The notes under the pieces: model-generated | Database searches by the model: none | The model's input: only the letters and a program-made list of their open reading frames with translations | Told to the model about the DNA's origin: nothing | Program-made: the position numbers and the translations under genes | Source of the DNA: an uncultured Selenomonadaceae bacterium | Lineage (GTDB): Bacteria; Bacillota; Negativicutes; Selenomonadales; Selenomonadaceae | Assembly: GCA_905234705.1 (NCBI GenBank) | Contig: CAJOIB010000003.1 | Location: 1 to 49,615 of the forward strand | Direction: 5' to 3' | Length of the DNA: 49,615 nucleotides | Shown here: piece after piece, positions 41,655-49,615 of the stretch | How the letters are laid out: each line of letters begins with the position of its first letter | Numbering within the stretch: position 1 is the stretch's first letter

Positions 41655-42884
41655 TTATTCGAGAAAATCTTTCAATTTTTTGCTGCGACTGGGATGGCGA
41701 AGTTTCCTAAGCGCCTTAGCCTCAATTTGTCTGATTCTTTCGCGGGTGACGTGGAAATTTTTACCAACTTCTTCAAGAGTACGTGCTTTGCCGTCGTCAA
41801 GCCCAAATCTCAACATTAATACCTGTTTTTCGCGCGTTGTCAAGGTATCGAGAACTTCAGCAAGTTGTTCCTTAAGAAGCGTAAATGAAGCAACATCAGC
41901 AGGCGCTTGGGCATCATGGTCTTCAATAAAATCGCCCAAATGCGAATCTTCCTCTTCGCCAATCGGAGTCTCCAATGAAACCGGCTCTTGCGCGATTTTC
42001 ATAATTTCACGCACGCGGTCAACCGGTAATTCCATTTCCTTAGCAATTTCCTCAGCGGTTGGTTCGCGCCCATGTTTCTGCAAAAGTTGACGCGAAACGC
42101 GAATCAGCTTGTTAATAGTTTCAACCATATGTACAGGAATGCGAATAGTACGGGCTTGGTCGGCAATGGCGCGCGTTATCGCTTGACGAATCCACCACGT
42201 CGCGTAAGTCGAAAATTTATAGCCCTTGTTGTAGTCGAACTTTTCAACCGCCTTGATAAGCCCTAAATTGCCCTCTTGAATCAAATCCAGAAACATCATA
42301 CCGCGCCCAACATACCGCTTGGCAATACTGACAACCAGCCGCAAATTAGCCTCCGCCAATTCCTTTTGAGCGTTGCCGTCACCTTGCTCCATACGTTTCG
42401 CCAATTCAATTTCCTGTTGCGCAGTCAAGAGCGGTACGCGCCCAATTTCTTTGAGGTACATTCGCACAGGATCATCAATCGTCACGCCGTCCGGAACGGT
42501 CAAGTCAACATTATCTACAGATTTTTCGCGCTCAATTTCCACCGGAATATCAACTGAATCAATAATCGGTTCGTCAGGATTATCTTTGTCATCGATTATT
42601 TCAATGCCCTTGGTCGCCAAATCTGAATAAATGTAGTCAAATTCAGCGGCTTCCTTCTCCGCCGATAAATCCGGACGCTGCGTAGCCTCAATCAGTTCAA
42701 CCTGCGATAATTTGTTGCCGTTTTTGCTGGCTCTGTCAAAAAGCATCGACACTATTTGAGAGCTACGATTAACGCCAGCCCCATGTGGCTCGACAGTCCC
42801 TGTATTTTCTGCGTCGACAGTTTTAAGATTTTCGCCGACAGTTTTTGCTTTTCCCGCCGCGACAGCTCCAGTTTTTTCTGTCAT
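41655..42884 (-). CDS. rpoD: Primary sigma factor (sigma-70/RpoD)
   Basis: 409 residues. Region 1.1-like start ([20 protein letters not shown]), [16 protein letters not shown] (1.2), [16 protein letters not shown]...[16 protein letters not shown] (2.1-2.4), the region 3 [14 protein letters not shown] helix, and 4.2 [19 protein letters not shown]. It directs RNA polymerase to the promoters of the type marked in this window. ATG 42884 lies after AAAGGAG. It follows dnaG by 34 bp, the classic macromolecular synthesis pair. Confidence 0.97.
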   Translation of the reverse strand: MTEKTGAVAAGKAKTVGENLKTVDAENTGTVEPHGAGVNRSSQIVSMLFDRASKNGNKLSQVELIEATQRPDLSAEKEAAEFDYIYSDLATKGIEIIDDKDNPDEPIIDSVDIPVEIEREKSVDNVDLTVPDGVTIDDPVRMYLKEIGRVPLLTAQQEIELAKRMEQGDGNAQKELAEANLRLVVSIAKRYVGRGMMFLDLIQEGNLGLIKAVEKFDYNKGYKFSTYATWWIRQAITRAIADQARTIRIPVHMVETINKLIRVSRQLLQKHGREPTAEEIAKEMELPVDRVREIMKIAQEPVSLETPIGEEEDSHLGDFIEDHDAQAPADVASFTLLKEQLAEVLDTLTTREKQVLMLRFGLDDGKARTLEEVGKNFHVTRERIRQIEAKALRKLRHPSRSKKLKDFLE

Positions 42885-42918
42885 GCTGTAGCTCCTTTCA
42901 ATTATTTTGCTCCTAATT

Positions 42919-44724
42919 TTAAGCAAATTTCAATTCTTCCATTTCCCTTTGAATCTCCAGTGCGCGCTGCAACTTTTCTAAATACGCCGCCTCGTCGCCG
43001 GAGTTGTAACTTTCTTCGACTTCCCGCCGAATATTCTCGTATTGCGATTTAACGTAAATCAGCCGCATAACCTTTAGCGAATCTTCATAAGCCTTATCGT
43101 CCGCCGCGGAGAAATTTACCGGATAGCTCGCCAATATCCTTGAAAGTTCAGCATTAGCCGCTTCGCTCAATTCGTCAGCCGCGCTCAAATCATTTGGGTG
43201 TTTACCCATCTCGTGACATTTTTCAAGATAGCTGAGGATTTCGCGGTGCTTTGTAAGAAAAATTTCCTTAGGCACGTATCCAAGGACGTAGCTCAAAACA
43301 TCGCCCTCGTACCACGCCTTTTTTATAATCGAACTGCCTGCTTGCCTGGCTAAAATATTTTCTTGCGCTTCGGGTTTTTCAGCAATCGGATTAATTTTTT
43401 GGTTAAGTTTTTTCTCAGCGTTTGCTAAAAAATTGTGAAGTTCATCAAGAATAATATTTTCGTCCAAAACCAGCGCGGCAGATATTTTTTGGCGATATTC
43501 AGTTTGAATCATAACGTCTTTAATTTCGGCTAAAACCGGCAAAAGTTCACGCAACGCCCGAATCTTGCCTTGATATGAATAAATATCCGCGTGGCTCATA
43601 ACATATTGCAATTTATACTCGAAGAATGGCAACGCATTTTTCAACAGATTTTCAAAAGCCGCTTTGCCGTGCTTGCGTACAAATTCATCGGGATCTTTGC
43701 CGTCCGGAACAACCGCAACGAAAACTTCAGCGCCCGCTTTTTGAATCATCGGCAAGGCGCGAATTGTCGCACGCTGTCCCGCTTCGTCGCTGTCATAACA
43801 TAAAATTATTCGTCGCGTGTACCGCGTCAATAATCTCGCGTGATTATCAGAAAAAGCAGTTCCTAACGTCGCAACAACATTTTCAATGCCCGCGCTGATT
43901 AAAGAAATTGCGTCCATATAACCTTCGACAATCACCGCGCAATCCGCCGACATTATCGCTCGATTCGCCTTGTCCAAGCCAAATAACAATTTGCCCTTGC
44001 TGAAAATCACTGTATCCGGCGTATTCAGATATTTAGGTTCGCCCTCGCCCAAAATGCGCCCGCCGAACGCCACGACGTTTCCATTTATGTCGTTAATCGG
44101 TATAATCACACGCCCGCGCAGTCTGTCGTAAACGCCCGCGCCATCTTGTTTCCTGCTAACTATGCCCGCGTCGAATAAATATCTATCGTCGAAGCCGCGA
44201 CTTTTCAGCGCCTTGGTAAGAGCGTCCCAAGAATCCGGCGCATAACCCAGCTTGAACTTTTCAATCACGCCGCTTGTTATTCCACGCGCCTCAAGATATT
44301 TCCTGCCTGTTTCGCCCGCCGCCGTTTTAACAAGATTATTATGGTAAAAATCTTGCGCTAAAGTCATTATTTTAAACAGCGTTTTTTGTTTTTGCTCAAG
44401 CTTGAGTTCCGCCGCCGTTTTTTTGTGCGAAGGTAAATCGATACCGAGCCGTTCTGCCTGCAATTTTATCGCGTCGAAGTATGAAACATTTTCAATCAGC
44501 GAAAGAAATTTGAAAACATTACCGCCCGTGTGGCAGCCGAAACAATAAAACATTCCCTTATCCGGCGAAACCGTAAATGACGGCGTTTTTTCGTTATGAA
44601 ATGGACAGCACGCCCAATATCGCCCGCCTTTGAAATTCAGCGTGACGTACCTTGAAATTACTTCGCGAATATCGGAGCGCTCTCGTACTTCGTTTACAAA
44701 ATCGTCCATTGCCGAATCAAACAT
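42919..44724 (-). CDS. dnaG: DNA primase
   Basis: 601 residues. CHC2 zinc finger (Cys40, His43, Cys61, Cys64), DnaG core with [12 protein letters not shown] (Toprim) and [12 protein letters not shown], and a helical C-terminal domain for DnaB binding. It makes RNA primers at the fork. ATG with GGAGGTAAGG. Divergent from ctsR over about 150 bp. Confidence 0.97.
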   Translation of the reverse strand: MFDSAMDDFVNEVRERSDIREVISRYVTLNFKGGRYWACCPFHNEKTPSFTVSPDKGMFYCFGCHTGGNVFKFLSLIENVSYFDAIKLQAERLGIDLPSHKKTAAELKLEQKQKTLFKIMTLAQDFYHNNLVKTAAGETGRKYLEARGITSGVIEKFKLGYAPDSWDALTKALKSRGFDDRYLFDAGIVSRKQDGAGVYDRLRGRVIIPINDINGNVVAFGGRILGEGEPKYLNTPDTVIFSKGKLLFGLDKANRAIMSADCAVIVEGYMDAISLISAGIENVVATLGTAFSDNHARLLTRYTRRIILCYDSDEAGQRATIRALPMIQKAGAEVFVAVVPDGKDPDEFVRKHGKAAFENLLKNALPFFEYKLQYVMSHADIYSYQGKIRALRELLPVLAEIKDVMIQTEYRQKISAALVLDENIILDELHNFLANAEKKLNQKINPIAEKPEAQENILARQAGSSIIKKAWYEGDVLSYVLGYVPKEIFLTKHREILSYLEKCHEMGKHPNDLSAADELSEAANAELSRILASYPVNFSAADDKAYEDSLKVMRLIYVKSQYENIRREVEESYNSGDEAAYLEKLQRALEIQREMEELKFA

Positions 44725-44826
44725 TTTCCTTACCTCCGTTGCTTATATATTCCCTATCATTTGTAAATTTCCTTTTTTGCGTTTTTAAGAATTTTTTAGC
44801 CGCAAATTCGCCATTTCAAAAAAAAC

Positions 44827-44855
44827 TTGCAAAATGTCAAAACAACAAATATAAT
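44827..44855 (+). promoter_or_regulatory. Promoter of ctsR
   Basis: TTGCAA (44827-44832), 17-bp spacer, perfect TATAAT (44850-44855). A TGTCAAA half-site lies in the spacer, but the second heptad of a standard CtsR operator with its three-base gap is not present. Confidence 0.75.
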
Positions 44856-44878
44856 ATCAAAAAGTCGAGGTGATTTTT

Positions 44879-45355
44879 ATGTTGAACAACAAAGCTGACA
44901 CGATAGAAAATTATATTCTCAAGCGGCTTGCTGAGCAGGCTGAAGGCTGTGTAGAATTGAAGCGGACGGAACTTGCCGACAAAATCAGTTGTGCGCCGTC
45001 GCAGATTAGTTACGTTTTGAGTACGAGATTTACGCACGAGCGCGGCTTTACGGTTGAATCGCGGCGCGGTTTGGGCGGCTACATTCGCATTACCATTATT
45101 GAGGACGTGGCTCTGGAAAAAAAGCTGATGTACGAAAATATGATTAATGAAATAAAGCCCGACACGCCTTTTGAGGGAATCAAATCGATGCTGGATTATC
45201 TTTTGGAAAATCGGCTGATAACGCGGCGCGAGGCTGAAATTGTCGCTCAAACGGCGGCGAATCTTTATATTAGTTCCAGCGAGAAAAAAATTTCTGCCGC
45301 TGAGCGTGCCAAGTTGATTCGTTCAATTTTCGTGACGTTGGCTAATATTACCTGA
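44879..45355 (+). CDS. ctsR: Transcriptional repressor CtsR
   Basis: 158 residues. Winged-helix N-terminus with LKRTELADKISCAPSQISYVLSTRF and the DNA-contacting wing SRRGLGGYIRI, then a helical C-terminal dimer domain. CtsR represses clp protease genes and is released on heat stress. In most Bacillota it heads ctsR-mcsA-mcsB-clpC; here it is a single-gene transcript closed by its own terminator. The ATG is eight bases from GAGGTG. Confidence 0.94.
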   Translation: MLNNKADTIENYILKRLAEQAEGCVELKRTELADKISCAPSQISYVLSTRFTHERGFTVESRRGLGGYIRITIIEDVALEKKLMYENMINEIKPDTPFEGIKSMLDYLLENRLITRREAEIVAQTAANLYISSSEKKISAAERAKLIRSIFVTLANIT

Positions 45356-45377
45356 CGGCTTATTAAAGATTTTGTGG

Positions 45378-45406
45378 CTCTTCAGTTTGGGCTGGAGAGT
45401 TTTTTT
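45378..45406 (+). terminator. Intrinsic terminator after ctsR
   Basis: CTCTTCAG and CTGGAGAG form an eight-pair stem with a six-base loop, followed by T7. Confidence 0.85.
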
Positions 45407-45436
45407 ATTTGGGCGTATTTTAATTTTGGCGTAATC

Positions 45437-45445
45437 TGTTATAAT
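45437..45445 (+). promoter_or_regulatory. Extended -10 promoter of the HD gene
   Basis: TG-T-TATAAT with perfect -10 hexamer (45440-45445); no good -35 box. The gene starts 35 bp downstream. Confidence 0.6.
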
Positions 45446-45480
45446 ATATTGGTTAATTTTTTAGTAAGGTGGTGATAGAT

Positions 45481-46260
45481 TTGCGCGAAATTTTGAATGA
45501 GATGCACCAATGGATGTCCGATTATATGAAAAGTTTTTATTCAGCCGACGCGGAAGTTCAGCAGGGAATTTTGATTAAGGAAAAACATACCGGCTACGTT
45601 ACGTCGAATTGCGTGGAATTGGCGAAGAATTTAAATTTTCCTAAGCACGATATTGAATTGGCGGAAATAATTGGGCTGTTTCACGATGTTGGGCGATTTC
45701 GGCAGTACAGCATTTACAAAACTTTCAATGACGCTGATTCTGAAGATCACGCTGATTTGGGAATTAAAGTTATCGACGAACTTGATTTTTTTAAGAAATT
45801 GGACGCCGCGGATTTTGAGATTGTGAAATTTGCGATTAGCCAGCATAACAAGAAAGAAATTGCGCTGACCGAGGACGCGCGGCAACTTTTATTTGCCAAA
45901 GTGATTCGTGACGCAGATAAGCTTGATATTTACCGCGTACTTGAGCCGTTTCTCGCGCAGGAGAACGCTGATAAGATGCCAAAATTCATAAAAGGCAAGG
46001 CGCGCGCTGAAATTAGTCCGGATTTTGTTGAAAAATTTGTTCGCGGTGAACAGACGGATTATCGGGAAATTCGCACCAATGGCGACAGAAAAATTGTTCG
46101 GCTGATGTGGATTTATGATATTAATTTTGCCTGGACGATGAAAAAAATTGTCGAGCGCGGTTACATTGAAAAAATTGTTGAAAATCTGCCAATGGACGAA
46201 AATGTTGCTAAGGGCGTTAAACTCCTGCGCGAACATGTTAATAAAATTATCAATCAATAA
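45481..46260 (+). CDS. HD-domain phosphohydrolase
   Basis: 259 residues. Metal ligands fit the HD pattern: His36 (EKHTGYV), His68-Asp69 (LFHDVGRFRQ), His90 (SEDHADLG) and a later Asp in IRDADKLDIYRV. Such enzymes remove phosphate from nucleotides or related molecules; the substrate cannot be told. TTG 45481 was chosen, after AAGGTGG and matching the end of the ribosome site; GTG at 45469 is the alternative. Followed at 3 bp by hairpin element copy 4. Confidence 0.85.
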   Translation: MREILNEMHQWMSDYMKSFYSADAEVQQGILIKEKHTGYVTSNCVELAKNLNFPKHDIELAEIIGLFHDVGRFRQYSIYKTFNDADSEDHADLGIKVIDELDFFKKLDAADFEIVKFAISQHNKKEIALTEDARQLLFAKVIRDADKLDIYRVLEPFLAQENADKMPKFIKGKARAEISPDFVEKFVRGEQTDYREIRTNGDRKIVRLMWIYDINFAWTMKKIVERGYIEKIVENLPMDENVAKGVKLLREHVNKIINQ

Positions 46261-46262
46261 TC

Positions 46263-46355
46263 AGCATTTCTTTCTAGAAAGAAACGCTGGCAAAGAAAGC
46301 GCCGCTCAGATAGTCGACTTCCGGTCGACTAATTCGCGGCGGGGTTCGGCGCGCA
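46263..46355 (+). repeat. Three-hairpin 3'-end element, copy 4 (opposite orientation)
   Basis: Hairpin C (46263-46288, AGC...GCT arms, TTTCTTTC/GAAAGAAA) starts 2 bp after the HD stop, followed by GCAAAGAAAG and hairpin B (46302-46339, inner AGTCGAC/GTCGACT, outer CCGC/GCGG). The A position (46340-46355) is GC-rich but pairs poorly and has no T-run. The element faces the other way from copies 1-3 because its host gene does, so orientation follows the gene upstream. Confidence 0.75.
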
Positions 46356-46373
46356 TAAATAAGGAGCGATTAT

Positions 46374-48020
46374 ATGATAAATTTTATTCAGCAAGAAATT
46401 GACAACGATTTAAAAGCAGGCAAGTACACCACCGGAATTGTTACGCGATTTCCGCCCGAACCGAATGGTTATTTGCATATAGGGCACGCTAAATCCGTTT
46501 GCCTGAATTTCGGTTTGGCGAATTTTAACAACGGCGTTTGCAACCTGCGCTTCGACGATACCAATCCGACCAAAGAAGATGTTGAATACGTCGATTCGAT
46601 TCAAGAAGATATTAAATGGTTGGGCTTCGATTGGGGCGACCGGAAATTTTTTGCGTCCGATTATTTTGGTAAATTTTACGAGTATGCTGTTGAATTGATT
46701 AAGCGCGGCTTGGCTTACGTCGACGATTTGAGCGCCGAAGAAATTAAAAAATATCGCGGCACATTGACTGAGCCTGGCAAGGAAAGTCCCTGCCGCAACC
46801 GCACTGTCGAAGAAAATTTGAATTTATTTGAGCGTATGCGGGCGGGCGAATTTGCTGACGGCGAAAAAGTTTTGCGCGCCAAAATCGATATGGCGTCTCC
46901 GAATATCAATATGCGCGACCCTGTCATTTACCGCATTACCCGTACTACTCACCACCACACCGGCGACGATTGGCTGATTTATCCTATGTACGATTTTGCA
47001 CACCCGCTTGAAGACGCTATCGAAGGTATCACGCATTCGGTTTGTACGCTGGAATTTGAAGATCATCGCCCGTTTTATGACTGGCTGCTTGATTCGCTCG
47101 GTTTTAATGTGAATAGTCGCCCGCGGCAGATTGAATTTGCGCGGCTGGATTTAACCAACACAATTACCAGTAAACGCAAACTTCGGCAGCTCGTCGAAGA
47201 AAAGCACGTTCGCGGCTGGGACGACCCACGTATGCCGACACTTTCCGGTTTGAGGCGGCGCGGTTTTACTCCGGCGGCGATTCGTGATTTTTGCGAAAGA
47301 ATTGGTGTGGCGAAAAGCAACAGCCTGGTTGACGTGGCGATGTTGGAGCATTGCGTTCGCGAAGATTTGAATATTAATGCCGACCGCGTTATGGCTGTTT
47401 TGAATCCGCTGAAAGTTGTTTTAACCAATGTCGAGGGCGTTGAATATCTTTACGCTGAAAATCATCCTTCGCGCAGTGCGGCGCGTTATGTGCCGTTTAC
47501 GCGGGAAATTTTTATCGAGCGCGACGATTTTATGGAAGATGCGCCTAAAAAATTTTTCCGCTTGAAACCAGGCGGCGAAGTGCGGCTGAAATACGCTTAC
47601 ATTATCAAGTGCAATGAAGTTATCAAGGACGCGGCGGGCAATGTCGTTGAATTGCACTGTACGATTGACCCGACTTCAAAGCAGGGCGGAGAGACTGCCA
47701 ATAGGAAAATCAAGGGCACAATTCATTGGGTGAGCGCTGAACACGCACTAAAGGCTGAAGTGCGGCTGTACGATTATCTTTTGACGACTGACGAGCATGG
47801 AAATTTGCCGGAAGATTTTATCGGCGCGCTGAATCCAAATTCGCTGATTGTCATAGAAAATGCGCTGATTGAGCCTTCGGTTCGTTGGACGGCGGCTGGT
47901 ACTCATTATCAATTTTTGCGGCTGGGATATTTCGTTGTCGATAAGGACACCACGCCCGATAAATTAGTTTTCAATCGAGTTGTCGGTTTAAAGGATTCTT
48001 GGGCTAAAGTTAAGGAGTGA
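46374..48020 (+). CDS. glnS: Glutaminyl-tRNA synthetase
   Basis: 548 residues. Class I signatures: [15 protein letters not shown] (HIGH at 35-38), the KMSKS equivalent in TITSKRKL near residue 264, and the GlnRS beta-barrel anticodon domain at the C-terminus. [16 protein letters not shown] distinguishes it from bacterial GluRS. Many Bacillota use GatCAB amidation instead, so a direct GlnRS is a lineage marker. AAGGAGCG precedes the ATG. The hypothetical gene follows within 5 bp. Confidence 0.95.
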   Translation: MINFIQQEIDNDLKAGKYTTGIVTRFPPEPNGYLHIGHAKSVCLNFGLANFNNGVCNLRFDDTNPTKEDVEYVDSIQEDIKWLGFDWGDRKFFASDYFGKFYEYAVELIKRGLAYVDDLSAEEIKKYRGTLTEPGKESPCRNRTVEENLNLFERMRAGEFADGEKVLRAKIDMASPNINMRDPVIYRITRTTHHHTGDDWLIYPMYDFAHPLEDAIEGITHSVCTLEFEDHRPFYDWLLDSLGFNVNSRPRQIEFARLDLTNTITSKRKLRQLVEEKHVRGWDDPRMPTLSGLRRRGFTPAAIRDFCERIGVAKSNSLVDVAMLEHCVREDLNINADRVMAVLNPLKVVLTNVEGVEYLYAENHPSRSAARYVPFTREIFIERDDFMEDAPKKFFRLKPGGEVRLKYAYIIKCNEVIKDAAGNVVELHCTIDPTSKQGGETANRKIKGTIHWVSAEHALKAEVRLYDYLLTTDEHGNLPEDFIGALNPNSLIVIENALIEPSVRWTAAGTHYQFLRLGYFVVDKDTTPDKLVFNRVVGLKDSWAKVKE

Positions 48021-48025
48021 TATTT

Positions 48026-48337
48026 ATGATGAAGAGACCGCCACGCGGCTTGACTGACAAAGACATGATTAGAAATTACGTGGAAGAACAATCGGTAGAG
48101 GCACAACTTTTGACAGCGGCGAAAAAAGCCGAAAAGCGCCGCTTAGTCGAAGAAGCTGAAGCTCCGCCCGAACCGCTTGCTAAGGCTGGATTCACCAAAG
48201 ATTTAGCTGAAAAACTCGGCATGGAACTTATCGCGCTGAAGGTTGAACTCGGCACTTCCGGCGTCAAAGATTACAACTTCAAAATTAAACGCGACGGCGA
48301 AAAAATTACCATTACCGTGACCGATAAAAAATTTTAA
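48026..48337 (+). CDS. Small protein of unknown function
   Basis: 103 residues. A basic start (MMKRPPRGLTDKDMIRNY), a helical Ala/Lys/Glu-rich middle, and a C-terminal part (about 60-103) with alternating charged strands ending in EKITITVTDKKF. No membrane segment or signal peptide. ATG with AAGGAGTG. It lies between glnS and the permease in the same direction. I do not recognise the family. Confidence 0.65.
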   Translation: MMKRPPRGLTDKDMIRNYVEEQSVEAQLLTAAKKAEKRRLVEEAEAPPEPLAKAGFTKDLAEKLGMELIALKVELGTSGVKDYNFKIKRDGEKITITVTDKKF

Positions 48338-48371
48338 ACCTGCGCGAAAAATTTAATTAAGGGGTGGAGTA

Positions 48372-49615
48372 ATGGATATGACAGCAGTGGCGGTAATAAT
48401 TTTCGTTGCCGCCTACGCGTTGATAATTTCGGAAAAAGTTCACAGAACAATCGTCGGTATAGTCGGCGCAATGTTAATGATAATCGCCGGAATAATTTCA
48501 CAGGAAACGGCGATTCACCACATCGACTTCAACACGCTCGGACTGCTAATGGGAATGATGATAATTGTCAACATAACCAGCGAAACTGGGCTGTTCAACT
48601 TCCTGGCGATATGGTCAGCTAAAAAAGTCAAGGCGCAACCGGTAAAACTTTTGGTAGCGTTGAGTTTATTGACGGCAGTATGTTCAGCTTTACTTGATAA
48701 CGTAACGACATCGCGGCGCAGCTCAAAGTCGACGTTAAGCCGTTTTTAATGGCGCAGATAATCAGCTCAAATATCGGCGGCACGGCAACCTTGGTAGGAG
48801 ACCCGCCAAATATCATGATAGGCTCGGCAGTCGGTTTGAACTTCATGGACTTCATTTTCAACTTGACGCCGCCAGCAATATTAATTTTCGTTGTGACGAT
48901 AGCGATAATGCTGGTAATGTACGGCTCGAAACTTCACACGCAGCAGGAACTTCAAGATAAAGTAATGCGGCTCAATGAATACAGCCAAATCACAGATCCG
49001 GTTTTGCTGAAAAAATGCTTAGGCGTTTTGGCGGTTACAATGTCAATGTTCGTGTTGCACGGCGCACTGCATTTGGAAACGGCGACGGCGGCGTTGTCGG
49101 GCGCAGGATTATTGCTATTGGTGACGTATTCGCACAATGAAGAAATGATTGCAAAAGTCTTGAGCAAAATCGAATGGCTTGCAATATTTTTCTTCGCGGG
49201 CTTATTCGTATTGGTCGGCGCGCTGGTTGAGACGGGCGTAATAAAATGGTTAGCGGCGGAGGCTATTCAAATTACGAATGGCAGCGTACCGGCGACGGCG
49301 ATTTTAATTTTGTGGATGAGTGCAATAGCTTCGGCGTTCATTGACAATATCCCGTTCGTGGCGACGCTGATACCGCTGATTAAAGATATGGGCGAAATGG
49401 GCTTGTCGAACTTAGAGCCGATGTGGTGGAGTTTAGCATTGGGCGCTTGTTTGGGTGGCAATGGTACGCTGATTGGCGCGAGTGCGAATGTTGTAGTTGC
49501 GTCAATGGCGGCTCAGCGCGGCAAACCAATTTCATTTATCAGCTTTATGAAAACCGCATTTCCGCTGATGATTTTGTCGATAATTATTTCCACAGCTTAC
49601 GTTTGGTTCAGATAT
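48372..49615 (+). pseudogene. ArsB/NhaD-type membrane transporter, frameshifted and cut by window edge
   Basis: From ATG 48372 (GGGGTGGAG) the protein has membrane helices and the DNVTT segment of ion-transporter/ArsB-NhaD permeases, then leaves the frame near 48710 and stops at 48749. The next frame continues from about 48710 to the window end: FLMAQIISSNIGGTATLVGDPPN, FIDNIPFVATLIPLI, GACLGGNGTLIGASANVV. About ten residues after DNVTT (normally V-L-L-x-x-P) are missing. It moves anions or sodium, with specificity not visible. The lost stretch is a conserved helix break, so this form should not work. Confidence 0.8.

Noticed and set aside
1..49615. Codon bias as the cause of the TCGCGCAG excess
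   Set aside because: The motif occurs in all three frames and both strands and in non-coding DNA, and single-base variants at the first base are rare.

Overview
The window looks like chromosome of a Bacillota bacterium, most likely a Negativicutes-type lineage. The evidence is a ylm/sepF/divIVA division cluster followed by lspA and rluD, CtsR, a dnaG-rpoD operon, UbiA/MqnP-like and CobA-HemD proteins, and assimilatory sulfate reduction that appears to use AprAB-like proteins. No rRNA or tRNA gene was seen, so placement below phylum is inference. All statements come from reading the sequence; no database search was run.

Layout. 0-5 kb: end of a DUF262/DUF1524-type nuclease, an anchored protein of unknown function, a low-molecular-weight phosphatase, galU, a small HEHEH-motif protein, mtlD and a cupin. 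5-9.4 kb: a fructose PTS operon (fruK, EIIAB, a secreted protein, EIIABC) read leftwards from a good promoter. 9.7-13.6 kb: comF-hypA-ubiA and a fused mannose-6-phosphate isomerase/ROK kinase. 13.7-16.6 kb: a compact three-gene operon (MotA-like, MotB/OmpA-like, HNH nuclease) that resembles a Zorya type II anti-phage system and is bracketed by an identical 21-bp direct repeat. 16.8-20.9 kb: hisH-hisA-hisF-[antitoxin-Doc]-hisIE-polysaccharide deacetylase. 21-28.7 kb: ylmE-sepF-[glycosyltransferase-fdtA-fdtB]-ylmH-divIVA-lspA-rluD, a division cluster with a surface-sugar cassette inside it. 28.6-32.6 kb: DUF47-pit, murI, cobA-hemD. 32.7-40.3 kb: a sulfate uptake and reduction operon on the minus strand (sbp-cysT-cysW-cysA-hydrolase-ATP-grasp-aprA-aprB-cysD-cysN-sulfite reductase); almost every gene is broken by internal deletions or frameshifts. 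40.5-49.6 kb: hemB, rpoD, dnaG, ctsR, an HD hydrolase, glnS and a frameshifted ArsB/NhaD-like permease cut by the window edge.

Three sequence-level signals stand out beyond the genes. The octamer TCGCGCAG occurs about 51 times on the two strands, where one or two would be expected by chance. A three-hairpin element with compensating base changes sits directly after the stop codon of four unrelated genes. Several deletions, two partial duplications (90 and 99 bp) and poly-T slips are concentrated in the sulfate cluster; they are either deletion-driven decay or assembly error, and read mapping should settle which.

How the parts fit: CobA-HemD and HemB, on either side of the sulfate operon, make precursors of siroheme, the cofactor its sulfite reductase would need. 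FruK and the PTS proteins feed fructose into glycolysis, and MtlD, ManA-ROK and GalU extend hexose and nucleotide-sugar metabolism. FdtA/FdtB and the glycosyltransferase probably decorate the envelope in step with SepF/DivIVA-directed division.
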